A stretch of 64,000 nucleotides of DNA from Collinsella sp. An268 (GCF_002159765.1 NZ_NFJH01000005.1:62001-126000), one strand, 5' to 3'; shown: positions 16,658-25,329, counted from the first letter of the stretch. Made by a program: numbers and translations. Notes: generated by a model from the sequence alone, not told the origin.

Positions 16658-18814
16658 CTACTTCCCCTGCACCATGGTGAGCGAGATCTTGCCGCGCTCG
16701 CGGTCGACCTTCTCTACCCACACCTTTACCGTATCACCCACGGCAACCACATCGCTCGGGTGCTTTACGAAGCGTTTGGCCAGTTTGGAGATGTGCACGA
16801 GGCCGTCCTGGTGCACGCCCACGTCCACAAACGCGCCGAAGTCGACCACGTTGCGCACGGTACCGGTGAGCTCCATCCCGGGCTGCAGATCCTCGATGGA
16901 GAGCGCCGCCTTGCTAAAGACCACCTCGGGCGCGTCGTCGCGCGGGTCGCGGCCGGGCTTCTCTAACTCGGAGACGATGTCGATCAGCGTGAGCACGCCG
17001 CAGCCCAGCTCGCCGGCGAGCGAGGCCACGCTGCCCACCCGGCGCGCGATGTCCGGGATGCCGCCGCGCGTGAGCTCCGCGGGCGCCACGCCGGCGCGCT
17101 TCAGCACCTCGCGGGCGATGGCGTAGCTCTCGGGGTGCACGCTCGTCGCGTCGAGCGGGTTCGCCCCGCCCGCAATGCGCAGGAATCCCGCGGCGTTTTG
17201 GAACGCCTTGGGCCCCAGCTTGGGGACGTCCTTCAGCTGGCGCCGGTCGGTAAAGGCGCCGTGCTCCTCGCGGTAGGCGACGATATTCTTGGCCACCGTC
17301 GGCGTGATGCCCGACACATAGCCCAGAAGGCTCGCGCTCGCCGTGTTGACGTCCACGCCCACGCGGTTCACCACGTCCTCCACCACGTGCCCGAGGGTGC
17401 GCGCGAGCCCCGTCTGGTCGAGGTCGTGCTGGTACTGGCCCACGCCGATGGACTGCGGCGGAATCTTGACGAGCTCCGCGAGCGGGTCCTGCAAACGGCG
17501 TCCCAGACTCATGGCACCGCGCGTGGTGACGTCGAGGTCGGGGTACTCCTCACTCGCGAGCTGGCTCGCGGAGTAGACCGACGCGCCCGCCTCGTTGACG
17601 ATGGTGTAGCGGAGCTCCGGCGCCTCGGCGGCGATGAAGTCGGAGACGACCTCCTCCGTCTCGCGGCTCGCCGTGCCGTTGCCGATGACGATGGTGTTGA
17701 TGCGGTAGCGCGCGATCAGGCGCGCCAGCTCCCGGCGCGTGCCCGCCACATCACGGCGCGGGGGCGTGGGGTAGACGACGCCGTGGTCGAGAAGCTTGCC
17801 CGTCTCGTCGAGCACGGCGACCTTGCAGCCCGTGCGGTAGCCCGGGTCGAGCGCGATGATGCGCGCGCCGCGCACGGGGCGTGCCGAGAGCAGGCCCTCG
17901 AGGTTCTTGGCGAACACCTTGATGGCATCGGTCTGCGCGCGCACGGTGAGCTTCGCCCTGAGCTCGCGCTCGAGCGAGGGCGCCATCAGGCGCTTATAGC
18001 CGTCGGCGATGGCGGCGTCGAGCACCGGTGCGAACACGCCCTGGCGGCGCGGCCAACGCGCCCCCAAGCGGGCGATGGCCGCCTCGGTATCCACCTCGAC
18101 GCGCACCCGGAGCTTCCCCTCGCGCTCGCCGCGGTCGATGGCGAGGACGCGATGGTTGGGAATCTTGCGCGCGGGCTCCTCGTACGCGTAGTACGGCTCG
18201 TAGGGCGTCTTCTCGTCCGCATCGGTCGCCACCGAGACGACCTCGCCCATCCCCTCGGTAAACGAGCGCAGGTCGGCCACGTTCTCGGCGTCCTCCGCAA
18301 CCACCTCGGCCACGATGTCCGATGCGCCGGCGAGCGCCTTCTCGGCCGAGTCGAAGCCCGCCTGCGCCGCCTCGGGCGTGACGAAGCGCGCCGCCTCGTC
18401 GAGCGCCGAGCCCTTGGTCTTCACCTGCATGATGATCATGTTCGCCAAGGGCTCGAGCCCCGCCTCGCGGGCCTTCTGCGCGCGCGTCTGGCGCTTCTTG
18501 CGGTAGGGCTTGTAGAGGTCCTCGACGCGCTGGAGCTGCGTGGCGGCGCGAATCTCGGCCTCGAGCTCGGGCGTGAGCTTGCCCTGGACGCTAATGAGGG
18601 TGATGACATCCTCCTTGCGCTGCTCGAGGTTGCGCAGGTAGGTAAGGCGGTCGTCGAGCGTGCGCAGGGCGACGTCGTCCATACCGCCCGTAGCTTCCTT
18701 GCGGTAGCGCGCGATAAAGGGGATGGTGTTCCCTTCGTCGATAAGGCTGACGGCCGCCTCGACCGCAGCGGGTTTGAGCCCAAGCTCCTCAGCGAGCGCA
18801 GAGATGATATCCAT
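16658..18814 (-). CDS. tex: Tex, S1 RNA-binding transcription accessory protein
   Basis: 718 residues from ATG 18814, chosen for the AGGGAG site; the longer frame is not conserved. Order: Tex N-terminal helical domain (PFIARYRKEATGGMDD), YqgF/RNase H-like domain with the signature IIALDPGYRTGCKVAVLDE, helix-hairpin-helix region (VVEDVVNRVGVDVNTASASL), then a C-terminal S1 domain (GMELTGTVRNVVDFGAFVDV). Tex is a conserved nucleic-acid-binding protein linked to transcription and stress tolerance; its biochemical reaction is not settled. All domains are complete. It stands alone on its strand, with short non-coding gaps on both sides. Confidence 0.95.
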   Translation of the reverse strand: MDIISALAEELGLKPAAVEAAVSLIDEGNTIPFIARYRKEATGGMDDVALRTLDDRLTYLRNLEQRKEDVITLISVQGKLTPELEAEIRAATQLQRVEDLYKPYRKKRQTRAQKAREAGLEPLANMIIMQVKTKGSALDEAARFVTPEAAQAGFDSAEKALAGASDIVAEVVAEDAENVADLRSFTEGMGEVVSVATDADEKTPYEPYYAYEEPARKIPNHRVLAIDRGEREGKLRVRVEVDTEAAIARLGARWPRRQGVFAPVLDAAIADGYKRLMAPSLERELRAKLTVRAQTDAIKVFAKNLEGLLSARPVRGARIIALDPGYRTGCKVAVLDETGKLLDHGVVYPTPPRRDVAGTRRELARLIARYRINTIVIGNGTASRETEEVVSDFIAAEAPELRYTIVNEAGASVYSASQLASEEYPDLDVTTRGAMSLGRRLQDPLAELVKIPPQSIGVGQYQHDLDQTGLARTLGHVVEDVVNRVGVDVNTASASLLGYVSGITPTVAKNIVAYREEHGAFTDRRQLKDVPKLGPKAFQNAAGFLRIAGGANPLDATSVHPESYAIAREVLKRAGVAPAELTRGGIPDIARRVGSVASLAGELGCGVLTLIDIVSELEKPGRDPRDDAPEVVFSKAALSIEDLQPGMELTGTVRNVVDFGAFVDVGVHQDGLVHISKLAKRFVKHPSDVVAVGDTVKVWVEKVDRERGKISLTMVQGK

Positions 18815-19008
18815 GTAACTCCCTAGGTCGGGTATGGGAGTGACTAGGATACCCGCCCGTGCGGACACGGGCAAATGGGGCAGATAAACGTGGACCCAAA
18901 GCGCCGGCCTCGCATGCGCTCCCGTCCCCACCGAGTAAACTGAAGGCTACGGTTACGCCCGCGCTTATCGAGAGCCACCAGATGGCAATAGCGCAACGGA
19001 GGTACCCC

Positions 19009-21132
19009 ATGGACATCGGAACGCTCACCGTGCTGTTCTTTGTCGCAGCCTTCTTTGATGCGGTGACCGTTATGGTCATCAGGCAGGGCAACCAGCAAAG
19101 CTCGCCGGTGATCTTCCGAGCGCTCGTGGCCATTTCGATCGGCTTCACGCTTGCCTTCGTGTTCGCAGCGTTCGTCCCGGGCGGGGACGCCCTCGCGGCC
19201 GTCGCGATAACGCTGTCGCTCGCCGTGCTGTTTGCGAGCGTCGCCGCCAACGACATCCGGGCGCTCCTCACGTGCACCGTCGCCGTGGAGGCCGTATGGC
19301 GCGGCAGCCTCGACCAGCCGACCGGCGAGGCCGTAACGCTCCGCTACCCCGCCTTCTCGTACAGCTACCAGGGGAGGACGTATTGCGTGAGATCGGTCCA
19401 GAGCGTCTCCAAACGTCACGCCCGTAGGATGGCCGAGGCCGGAACCTGCACCATCTACCTTAACCCCAACCACCCCGCAACCTTCATCACCCGAAAGACC
19501 GTGGGCCTCATCACGCTTACGGAGCTCGCTTTGGCAGTAGCCGCGCTCGCTAACGAAAAGGCGGCGATGGCGAGCCCGCCTCCACAAACTGGGACGGGCG
19601 GGCCACCGGAGCCCCTCACGCTCACCGATTCGCTCCCCCGGCGGGTTTCTGCGGCAGGGCTCCTTGGGCTAGGCTATACCCATGACGGCATCCATGTGCC
19701 CCGCACGGCAACCGCGCCGCCCGGGCCTCAGAGGGGAGGCTGCCCCATGTCCCTAGCCATCGCATCCGCCGGCCGCCGCCGCGCCGCCCGACCGGGTACC
19801 GCGCCGCGGCATCGCCTCGTTGCGCCCCTCGCCCTCAGCATCGCCCTCGTCATGGCGCTCGTGCTCGGCACTACCGGCTGCTCGGACCTCGGTGCCTTTG
19901 ACGAAGACGCCGTCGCACGCCAAGCGGAAGACTATTACGCAGCAAAGTACGGCGAGCACGCTGCCGTGACCGACGTCTGGGAGGACCGCAGCTATTCGCT
20001 CTTCGCCTACTATTCGCTAAAGCGCGCCTTCTGCACCATGGCTGACGGCTCCTGCGTGCTCGTCGATTTTGAGAAGGGCCCGCTCGGCGACACCCGGCAG
20101 GAGGCAGAGATCACCGCGGCGTACGAGAAGCGCTTCCGCTCCGCCGTCGTCGAGGGCAAACGGCTGCTGCAAGACGCCGGCTACACCGTCTCCCTCGTCC
20201 TGATCAACGGCTACGACCTGACCGAGAAGGGTTTCTTTACCGGCTGCATCTCGCCCTATGACTGGGATAACAGCGAAGGGAGCGGCAATCGATCCGGGTC
20301 GTTTTTCTACACGCGCTACACGGGGGACGAGCGCTTTTTTGAGGAGGAGGCCGCCCGCATCACCATCCGAACACCCCAGATCACGTTCGAGATCGCCGGC
20401 GCAGACGCCGCGTACGCGAACGGGTTTCCCACCGGCGTGCCCGACGTTCCCGGCTGGACTCATCCCATCGACGCGATGTGCCGCGAGCTCCTCCCCCTCA
20501 CTGCGGGAAACCCCCAAACAAAGGTGCGCGTCTATCAGGAGGGCTTCTACGAGATCGCCACGGACGATAACGGCGAGAGCGGCCTCCTAGGCGAGCTCTC
20601 CCCCTTCGACCACACACGCGACGTGGGCGATTGGCTCATCGTCGACTGGATCGGGCTCGGCCACGGCGTCTACCTGACCCCCGACGAGCATGGGGTGCGC
20701 CTGCATCCCGACGACGTAACGCTTGAGGAGACGGCGGCCACCTATACGTTTGACGACCTCGTAGAGAAGAGCAACCTCACCAACAACGACGTGCGCGCCC
20801 ATGACCCCGCGGTCTTCGAGACCTATGAGCTCGCACCCGCCGAGGGCATGTTTGCCGCGTTGCCGGCAAGCGTGCAGGACAAGGGCTGGTTCAGCATCCG
20901 CATCGCGTACGACAATACCGATCCGGAAGCGGGGCTCGCCGACCTCGGCGTCACGCCCGGTGCCCTCACGCCCTCCCTCTACTCGGTGGAGGAAAACCCT
21001 GCCGTCGAGGATTTTCCCGACGAGCCCGAGCTCGTCATCGGCTGGATGCGCGAGACGACGCTTGCCAACGGCTATCAGCATCGGAGAGGCACGCTCTATC
21101 GCGACGAGCCGATACGCTTGGTGCGCCTCTGA
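19009..21132 (+). CDS. DUF3592-like membrane protein frame that reads without a stop into a lipoprotein
   Basis: ATG 19009 has an excellent site (GGAGGT, 5 bases). The first 240 codons encode hydrophobic segments near residues 3-24, 34-56 and 61-80, a DUF3592-like soluble part (RYPAFSYSYQGRTYCVRS; YLNPNHPATF) and another segment (VGLITLTELALAVAALA). No stop follows: the same frame runs through a Pro/Gly/Thr-rich stretch into the lipoprotein that starts at 19747. Either the stop of the first gene was lost and a 707-residue fusion is made, or ribosomes restart at 19747. A GCCCGCC/GGCGGGC inverted repeat lies in the junction near 19576-19610. Function is unknown. Confidence 0.6.
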   Translation: MDIGTLTVLFFVAAFFDAVTVMVIRQGNQQSSPVIFRALVAISIGFTLAFVFAAFVPGGDALAAVAITLSLAVLFASVAANDIRALLTCTVAVEAVWRGSLDQPTGEAVTLRYPAFSYSYQGRTYCVRSVQSVSKRHARRMAEAGTCTIYLNPNHPATFITRKTVGLITLTELALAVAALANEKAAMASPPPQTGTGGPPEPLTLTDSLPRRVSAAGLLGLGYTHDGIHVPRTATAPPGPQRGGCPMSLAIASAGRRRAARPGTAPRHRLVAPLALSIALVMALVLGTTGCSDLGAFDEDAVARQAEDYYAAKYGEHAAVTDVWEDRSYSLFAYYSLKRAFCTMADGSCVLVDFEKGPLGDTRQEAEITAAYEKRFRSAVVEGKRLLQDAGYTVSLVLINGYDLTEKGFFTGCISPYDWDNSEGSGNRSGSFFYTRYTGDERFFEEEAARITIRTPQITFEIAGADAAYANGFPTGVPDVPGWTHPIDAMCRELLPLTAGNPQTKVRVYQEGFYEIATDDNGESGLLGELSPFDHTRDVGDWLIVDWIGLGHGVYLTPDEHGVRLHPDDVTLEETAATYTFDDLVEKSNLTNNDVRAHDPAVFETYELAPAEGMFAALPASVQDKGWFSIRIAYDNTDPEAGLADLGVTPGALTPSLYSVEENPAVEDFPDEPELVIGWMRETTLANGYQHRRGTLYRDEPIRLVRL
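19747..21132 (+). CDS. Predicted lipoprotein of unknown function (internal start)
   Basis: 461 residues from ATG 19747, with a strong GGGGAGG site 7 bases upstream, supporting independent initiation inside the longer frame. It has a positively charged leader (RRRAARPG, RHR), a hydrophobic segment (LALSIALVMALVLG) and a lipobox ending TTGC, so it should be lipid-anchored outside the membrane. The mature part is acidic, with many Tyr/Phe residues, and has no domain I recognise. It probably belongs functionally with the preceding DUF3592-like membrane protein. Confidence 0.75.
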   Translation: MSLAIASAGRRRAARPGTAPRHRLVAPLALSIALVMALVLGTTGCSDLGAFDEDAVARQAEDYYAAKYGEHAAVTDVWEDRSYSLFAYYSLKRAFCTMADGSCVLVDFEKGPLGDTRQEAEITAAYEKRFRSAVVEGKRLLQDAGYTVSLVLINGYDLTEKGFFTGCISPYDWDNSEGSGNRSGSFFYTRYTGDERFFEEEAARITIRTPQITFEIAGADAAYANGFPTGVPDVPGWTHPIDAMCRELLPLTAGNPQTKVRVYQEGFYEIATDDNGESGLLGELSPFDHTRDVGDWLIVDWIGLGHGVYLTPDEHGVRLHPDDVTLEETAATYTFDDLVEKSNLTNNDVRAHDPAVFETYELAPAEGMFAALPASVQDKGWFSIRIAYDNTDPEAGLADLGVTPGALTPSLYSVEENPAVEDFPDEPELVIGWMRETTLANGYQHRRGTLYRDEPIRLVRL

Positions 21133-21220
21133 GGTAGCGCCGTCAAGCGGGTCCCCGGCGCCCTCGTCTCACCGTGCGATCCGGACGGCCGCGCATGACG
21201 GCGCCGGCAACGCGTCCTGC

Positions 21221-21439
21221 CTACACGCACTCCGCCACCGCCTTGACGAGCTTCTTCTTGGATCCGCGGGCAACGATGGCGCCGTCGTACTTCACGTACG
21301 CCTTGCCCTCGAGCTCCTTGTGCTTTTTGGCACAATGGCCAAAGCAGCCGGTGCGGATATCGCCCTTGGCGACAACGCCCTTGAAATCCTTGGGCGAGAC
21401 GCCGGAGCATTTCTTGCAGAGCTTGAGGCAGGCACCCAT
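21221..21439 (-). CDS. Small cysteine-rich protein, ferredoxin-like (unknown)
   Basis: 72 residues from ATG 21439 (GGGAG 8 bases upstream). The sequence contains LKLCKKCSGV and later GCFGHCAKKHKELEGKAYV, so five of its cysteines form CxxC and CxxxC-like spacings that could bind zinc or an iron-sulfur cluster. The overall pattern, Cys pairs followed by KYDGAIVARGSKKKLVKAV, recalls thioredoxin-fold [2Fe-2S] mini-proteins and DUF1450, but identity is uncertain. The stretch on the same strand before it (21440-21582) appears non-coding. Confidence 0.65.
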   Translation of the reverse strand: MGACLKLCKKCSGVSPKDFKGVVAKGDIRTGCFGHCAKKHKELEGKAYVKYDGAIVARGSKKKLVKAVAECV

Positions 21440-21582
21440 CGTGGTTACTCCCAATAACGGCATGCGGGCGGCGACGCCCGTCGGTAATATGCTACCTAGT
21501 TTATACCATATCTTTCCGCTCCGGGTATCGCACGGTGGCGCGTCCTGCAAAACGAGCCGGAAAGCCGCCCGGCGGCGCCGCC

Positions 21583-22188
21583 TTACGCCCGTGCGACGCG
21601 CCGCGGCGTGCGGACGCTCACGAGCCCATGGCGGTTGCAATAGGCAACAATGATGCCCGATTGACCGCACCGGAACCGTGCGGCGGCCTCTTGCTCGGGA
21701 TAGAGCTTCTTGATCGTTACGCCATCGGTGGTGACATAGGCGATAAAGCTGATGTAGTGGTCCTTGCGCATGGGATGGTCGAGCGTCACGTACCATTCGT
21801 CCTCGATGCTCTCGACCACGAGCGCATGGCCCTCATCGGGCTCCTCCGCCTCGGCGGGCGCAAGCGCGACGCCGCAGCACGAGTACGAGCCCTCCCCCAG
21901 CGCATACAGCACGTTGCCGCACACCGGGCACACGTAGAAGCGCGACCGCAGCAGGTTGCCCGCGCGATTGGCGTTTTGGCGGACGTCGCCGGTCAGAAGC
22001 TCCGCCACCGATACGCCGAGCGCGGCGGCAAGTGGCTCCACCAGCGAGATATCGGGCAGCCCGCGCCCCGATTCCCACTTGGAAACAGCCTTGTCGGTCA
22101 CGCCCACCGCCTCGGCGAGGGCGCGTTGGGTAAGCTTGCGCCCCTCACGGAGCGTCTTGATGGTATCGGCAGTCAGGTATCCGGCCAT
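21583..22188 (-). CDS. XRE-family regulator fused to a desulfoferrodoxin-like domain
   Basis: 201 residues from ATG 22188 (AGAGAGG site). Residues about 8-65 form a Cro/C1 helix-turn-helix (LTQRALAEAVGVTDKAVSKW). A CPVCGN-SCCGVAL pair follows, as in the small rubredoxin-like centre of desulfoferrodoxin. The last part (HPMRKDHYISFIAYVTTDGV then KKLYPEQEAAARF) resembles the superoxide reductase domain, whose iron ligands are His and Cys. This suggests a redox- or metal-sensing regulator; sensing is inference. A CTACGG-N-CCGTAG dyad at 22269-22281 lies about 80 bases upstream and is a possible operator. Confidence 0.8.
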   Translation of the reverse strand: MAGYLTADTIKTLREGRKLTQRALAEAVGVTDKAVSKWESGRGLPDISLVEPLAAALGVSVAELLTGDVRQNANRAGNLLRSRFYVCPVCGNVLYALGEGSYSCCGVALAPAEAEEPDEGHALVVESIEDEWYVTLDHPMRKDHYISFIAYVTTDGVTIKKLYPEQEAAARFRCGQSGIIVAYCNRHGLVSVRTPRRVARA

Positions 22189-22298
22189 GAGGGTCCTCTC
22201 TCAAAAGCGCCGTCGCGGGCGCATGTCACAACGGGACCAGTATCTCCCGCGCGACCGTGCAAGACTACCTACGGACCGTAGAGCGCGCGGGACGCGCC

Positions 22299-22640
22299 CT
22301 ATGACCAGCCCTTCCACGTATCGGGCGCGTACCCCACCGTCGCCTGGCGCCCATTGCGCACGATGGGCTCGCGCAGGACCTGCTGGTTCTCGAGCAGCAT
22401 CTCAAAGCGCTGCACCTCGGCGATGTGCATGACGAGCGCGGCGGCATCTTGGTCGCGTGCGTCGGGGTTGATAAGCGCGTCTAGTCCTCCCACCGCGCGT
22501 GCCACGCTCTGCAACTCGCCTTTGCTCATGGGCTTCTCGGCGAGGTTGATGAACTGGAACGGAATGCGACGCTCCTTAAAGTAGCGCTGCGCCTTTTTGG
22601 TATCGAAGCTCTTCTTGGTACCAAAGATCTGGATGTTCAC
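22299..22640 (-). CDS. ArsC/Spx-family protein lacking the catalytic cysteine
   Basis: 113 residues from GTG 22640 (AAAGG upstream). The fold pattern is that of ArsC/Spx proteins: a first strand and loop MNIQIFGTKKSFDTKKAQRY, then the FKERRIPFQFINLAEKP segment, and a C-terminal REPIVRNGRQATVGY. Arsenate reductases need Cys in the first loop, and Spx uses CxxC there. Here the loop reads GTKKSFDTKK with no cysteine, so neither arsenate reduction nor the Spx redox switch should work as known. It may instead be a structural or RNA polymerase-binding relative. It lies 63 bp after the Dus gene on the same strand. Confidence 0.82.
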   Translation of the reverse strand: MNIQIFGTKKSFDTKKAQRYFKERRIPFQFINLAEKPMSKGELQSVARAVGGLDALINPDARDQDAAALVMHIAEVQRFEMLLENQQVLREPIVRNGRQATVGYAPDTWKGWS

Positions 22641-22703
22641 GGCGTACCTTTCTTGCCCGGCAACCCATCGGCTCCTATAGGATTATGCCATCGTGCCCCC
22701 GCG

Positions 22704-23660
22704 CTACTTGGTATCAAACCGGGCGATTGCGGCAAATGCCTCGGATGCAAAAATGCCTTCGACCGCCGCACGGTATTCCGCAACCTTGCGCACCTTGCGC
22801 ACCCGACGGTGCACCGCAAGCGGGTTGGCAAAGGCGTGCTGGGCGTAGAACCACCACTCCTTCATGCGAAAGACCGCGTTGCCGCCTATTTCTGCGAGAT
22901 AGGCGTCGAAGAGATCGTCGTGGAAACGCTCGAGCTCTTCGCGCGAGAGCGCCGCCCCGCCGCGCAGCACACGCGCCAAAGCGGGATTGGCGAGCACGCC
23001 GCGGCCGAGCATCACGTGGCGCGTCTGGGGATATGCCGCAAGGAGCGCATCTCTATCGTCCTCCCCAAAGATGTCGCCGTTGTACGCCACCGGAAACGGG
23101 GCTGCGGCGAGTGCCTCGGCGTATATGCTCCGCCGAGGGACGCCATCATAGCGGTCTTTTTGGACGCGCGGGTGCACGATGAGTTCCGCCAAGGGGTGGC
23201 GGCAATACATTGCGAGGATCTTCTCGAACTCCCCGTCATCCACCACACCGATTCTCGTTTTAACCGATACCGCAAGGGGCGAGCGCGCGCATACATCTTG
23301 CAGGAACGCATCGAGCGCCTCCACATCGCGCAGAAGCCCCGCGCCCCTCCCCTTGGCAACGACCGTCCCCGAAGGGCAGCCTGCGTTGAGGTTGACCTCG
23401 GTGTAGCCCATCTCGGCCAGCACCTCGGCAGCCCAGACAAACTGGCCCGCGTCCTTGGTCAGAAGCTGCGGCACCACGGTCAGCCCCCGGTTGTTGGCCG
23501 GGTCTAGCTCCGCCGCGGCACGTTTGCCAAAGGAGCTGCCTGGATGCGGCGGCGTCAGAAACGGCGTGTAATATCGATCGAGCGCGCCAAAATGCTCCGC
23601 GTGCACTCTACGGAACACATGACCCGTAAGCCCCTCCATGGGCGCAAGCGACAACAGCAT
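22704..23660 (-). CDS. tRNA-dihydrouridine synthase family protein
   Basis: 318 residues from ATG 23660 (GGAG 7 bases upstream). It is an FMN-dependent TIM-barrel enzyme reducing uridine to dihydrouridine in tRNA with NADPH. Visible motifs are the N-terminal LAPMEGLTGHVFRR, the catalytic cysteine in NLNAGCPSGTVVAKGRG, VSVKTRIG, HPRVQKDRYDG, YNGDIFGEDD and MLGRGVLANP. It is slightly shorter than DusB but complete. Which tRNA positions it modifies cannot be told. The ArsC/Spx-like gene follows on the same strand, probably in the same transcript. Confidence 0.92.
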   Translation of the reverse strand: MLLSLAPMEGLTGHVFRRVHAEHFGALDRYYTPFLTPPHPGSSFGKRAAAELDPANNRGLTVVPQLLTKDAGQFVWAAEVLAEMGYTEVNLNAGCPSGTVVAKGRGAGLLRDVEALDAFLQDVCARSPLAVSVKTRIGVVDDGEFEKILAMYCRHPLAELIVHPRVQKDRYDGVPRRSIYAEALAAAPFPVAYNGDIFGEDDRDALLAAYPQTRHVMLGRGVLANPALARVLRGGAALSREELERFHDDLFDAYLAEIGGNAVFRMKEWWFYAQHAFANPLAVHRRVRKVRKVAEYRAAVEGIFASEAFAAIARFDTK

Positions 23661-23786
23661 GCATCGACTCCTTCAATCGCGACGGCGCACACCATCCTAC
23701 ACGTGCGAGCGCAAGAACATACCGCAGCTGGCGCCCTACAGCAACCGAACGCATAACGTACCTGACCGTCTCAAAAAGATGTCTTC

Positions 23787-24038
23787 ACCGCACGGTAAGC
23801 TCGTTCGCAAGCCGGGCATCGGGCTCGGGCAGCCACTCAATCTTGTCGCCAAAGATCGCCATATCCTCATCATAGATGTGCATGAAGTCGAGAACCATCC
23901 CGAGACGTTTGGGAAACATGCCCTCACAGTAGACGGGAATGACCCCATGAGGAACTATGCTTTCGACTCCATTTGGAAACTCGTTGACATCTGGGTGCCG
24001 ATACAGGGAGAATCTATAGAGATGTAAAATCTCTTCGG
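23787..24038 (-). pseudogene. C-terminal gene fragment of unknown family
   Basis: The minus strand is open and protein-like here: HLYRFSLYRHPDVNEFPNGV, then VPHGVIPVYCEGMFPKRLGM, then DFMHIYDEDMAIFGDKIEWL, ending ANELTVR at TGA 23787. Upstream the frame runs into a terminator-like hairpin with no start codon or ribosome site, so only the 3' end of a gene seems to be left. I do not recognise the family. The rest of the gap between the Dus gene and the HD gene (23661-24301) shows nothing else I can support except the hairpin at 24049. Confidence 0.4.
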
Positions 24039-24048
24039 AGTTTTGTAA

Positions 24049-24084
24049 GGGCGGTGCTGCGCAAGCGGAACCGCCCTAGTTTTC
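24049..24084 (+). terminator. Rho-independent terminator-like hairpin
   Basis: GGGCGGT (24049-24055) pairs with ACCGCCC (24070-24076), with some pairing inside the loop, followed by TAGTTTTC. It would end plus-strand transcription before the HD gene. Confidence 0.5.
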
Positions 24085-24301
24085 AAACAGACATATGCAG
24101 AAGAGTGAGCTCGCATAGAAGGCCCCCATTAGTGCTTCTATCACAACACGGCGGGTGTCAAGCCAATTCATCGGGACCGACTGCATCCCGCTGCACCGTA
24201 CGGGTCAAGGTACGCATGCGCAGAGCCCCAACACGAGCTACAACTGGGCAAAACTGTGGATAGATGTCCAGCGCGCCAGACGGCAACGGGGAGGCACCAC
24301 C

Positions 24302-24763
24302 ATGATCTACATGCCACTCACAAACCGCGCCCTACGCATCTCCTACGATGCGCACGCCGGCCAAGTGGACAAGTGCGGCGCACCTTACATCTTCCACCCC
24401 TACCACATTGCCGAGCAAATGGAGGACGAGGTAACTGCATGCGTCGCGCTCCTGCACGATGTCGTAGAGGACACCGACGTCACCTTAAGCGACCTAGCTC
24501 GGGAGTTCCCCGCAGAGGTGATTGAGGCGCTCCGCCTGCTCACGCACCAGCCGGGCGTACCCTACCTCGACTACGTGCGCTCCCTCGCGACCAATCCCGT
24601 CGCACGCGCGGTCAAACGGGCAGACCTTCGGCACAACATGGACGAGACACGCTGCATGGGTGGGACGCAGCCGCCCGCAGACGTACTCGAGCGGCGGCGC
24701 GTGACGTACCGCGCCGCACTCGCCATTCTTGAGGAGGCAGAGGCCTCGGAAACCGTTGGCTAG
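24302..24763 (+). CDS. Small HD-domain hydrolase, (p)ppGpp hydrolase-like
   Basis: 153 residues from ATG 24302 (GGGGAGG 8 bases upstream). The protein is a single HD domain like the hydrolase half of RelA/SpoT: FHPYHIAEQM, then the HD motif in ALLHDVVEDTDVT, and KRADLRHNM near the end. There is no synthetase, TGS or ACT domain. Small stand-alone proteins of this type (SAH/MESH1-like) remove pyrophosphate from alarmones such as ppGpp; other nucleotides are possible. It acts in the cytoplasm. It is isolated, with a terminator-like hairpin upstream. Confidence 0.82.
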   Translation: MIYMPLTNRALRISYDAHAGQVDKCGAPYIFHPYHIAEQMEDEVTACVALLHDVVEDTDVTLSDLAREFPAEVIEALRLLTHQPGVPYLDYVRSLATNPVARAVKRADLRHNMDETRCMGGTQPPADVLERRRVTYRAALAILEEAEASETVG

Positions 24764-24849
24764 CACTCGCTGCCTACAATCCCCGCCTACAGGCAAGGGG
24801 CTCTTCGTCCCAAAAAGCCTGGCAGCGGATGCGGTTCCTTCCTCCTGAC

Positions 24850-25329
24850 TTACGGGCGCGTCACACCCATGGCGCGATAAAGGTCCTCGAAGCCAAGCCC
24901 TTTGCGGTCCCGACGGCGATACCACGTCGCGTAGCTATTCCAATCGGGCGCGAGCACATGATTGCAGAGCAGAATCCATAGGGGAATGAACGGGATGAAA
25001 AGCAGCCCGGCGATCGAGAGCCACAGGATAACCCTAAGCTCCACATCCATAGAAAGCGGAAGCACCAGCATGATCACAAGGGCCACCACCGCAACCGCCG
25101 CATAAGCGATCATGCCACGAAGCTGCAGCTTCTTTGCCTTTTCATAGCCGGAGACAATGCGGTCGAGCAGTTGGCCATGGCCACGGCTGAAGGTGCGGAG
25201 CGCGAATGCCATCATCTCATTCCGTTCCGCAACCGAAGCGGCAACTCCAGCCGCAGTCGCCGCCTCTGAGAAGCCATCGGGTGTGCGCAACGGGGCGTCG
25301 AACGCCCACTCGTAGAAATCGTGGTCCAT
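24850..25329 (-). CDS. Small two-TM membrane protein of unknown function
   Basis: 159 residues from ATG 25329, chosen because GGAGG lies 8 bases upstream; a TTG start five codons earlier would overlap this site. An N-terminal soluble part (DFYEWAFDAPLRTPDGFSEA) precedes two adjacent hydrophobic segments (IAYAAVAVVALVIMLVLPL; VILWLSIAGLLFIPFIPLWI). A polar tail ends with DLYRAMGV. No family was recognised. The gene looks native in base composition and stands alone. Confidence 0.65.
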   Translation of the reverse strand: MDHDFYEWAFDAPLRTPDGFSEAATAAGVAASVAERNEMMAFALRTFSRGHGQLLDRIVSGYEKAKKLQLRGMIAYAAVAVVALVIMLVLPLSMDVELRVILWLSIAGLLFIPFIPLWILLCNHVLAPDWNSYATWYRRRDRKGLGFEDLYRAMGVTRP

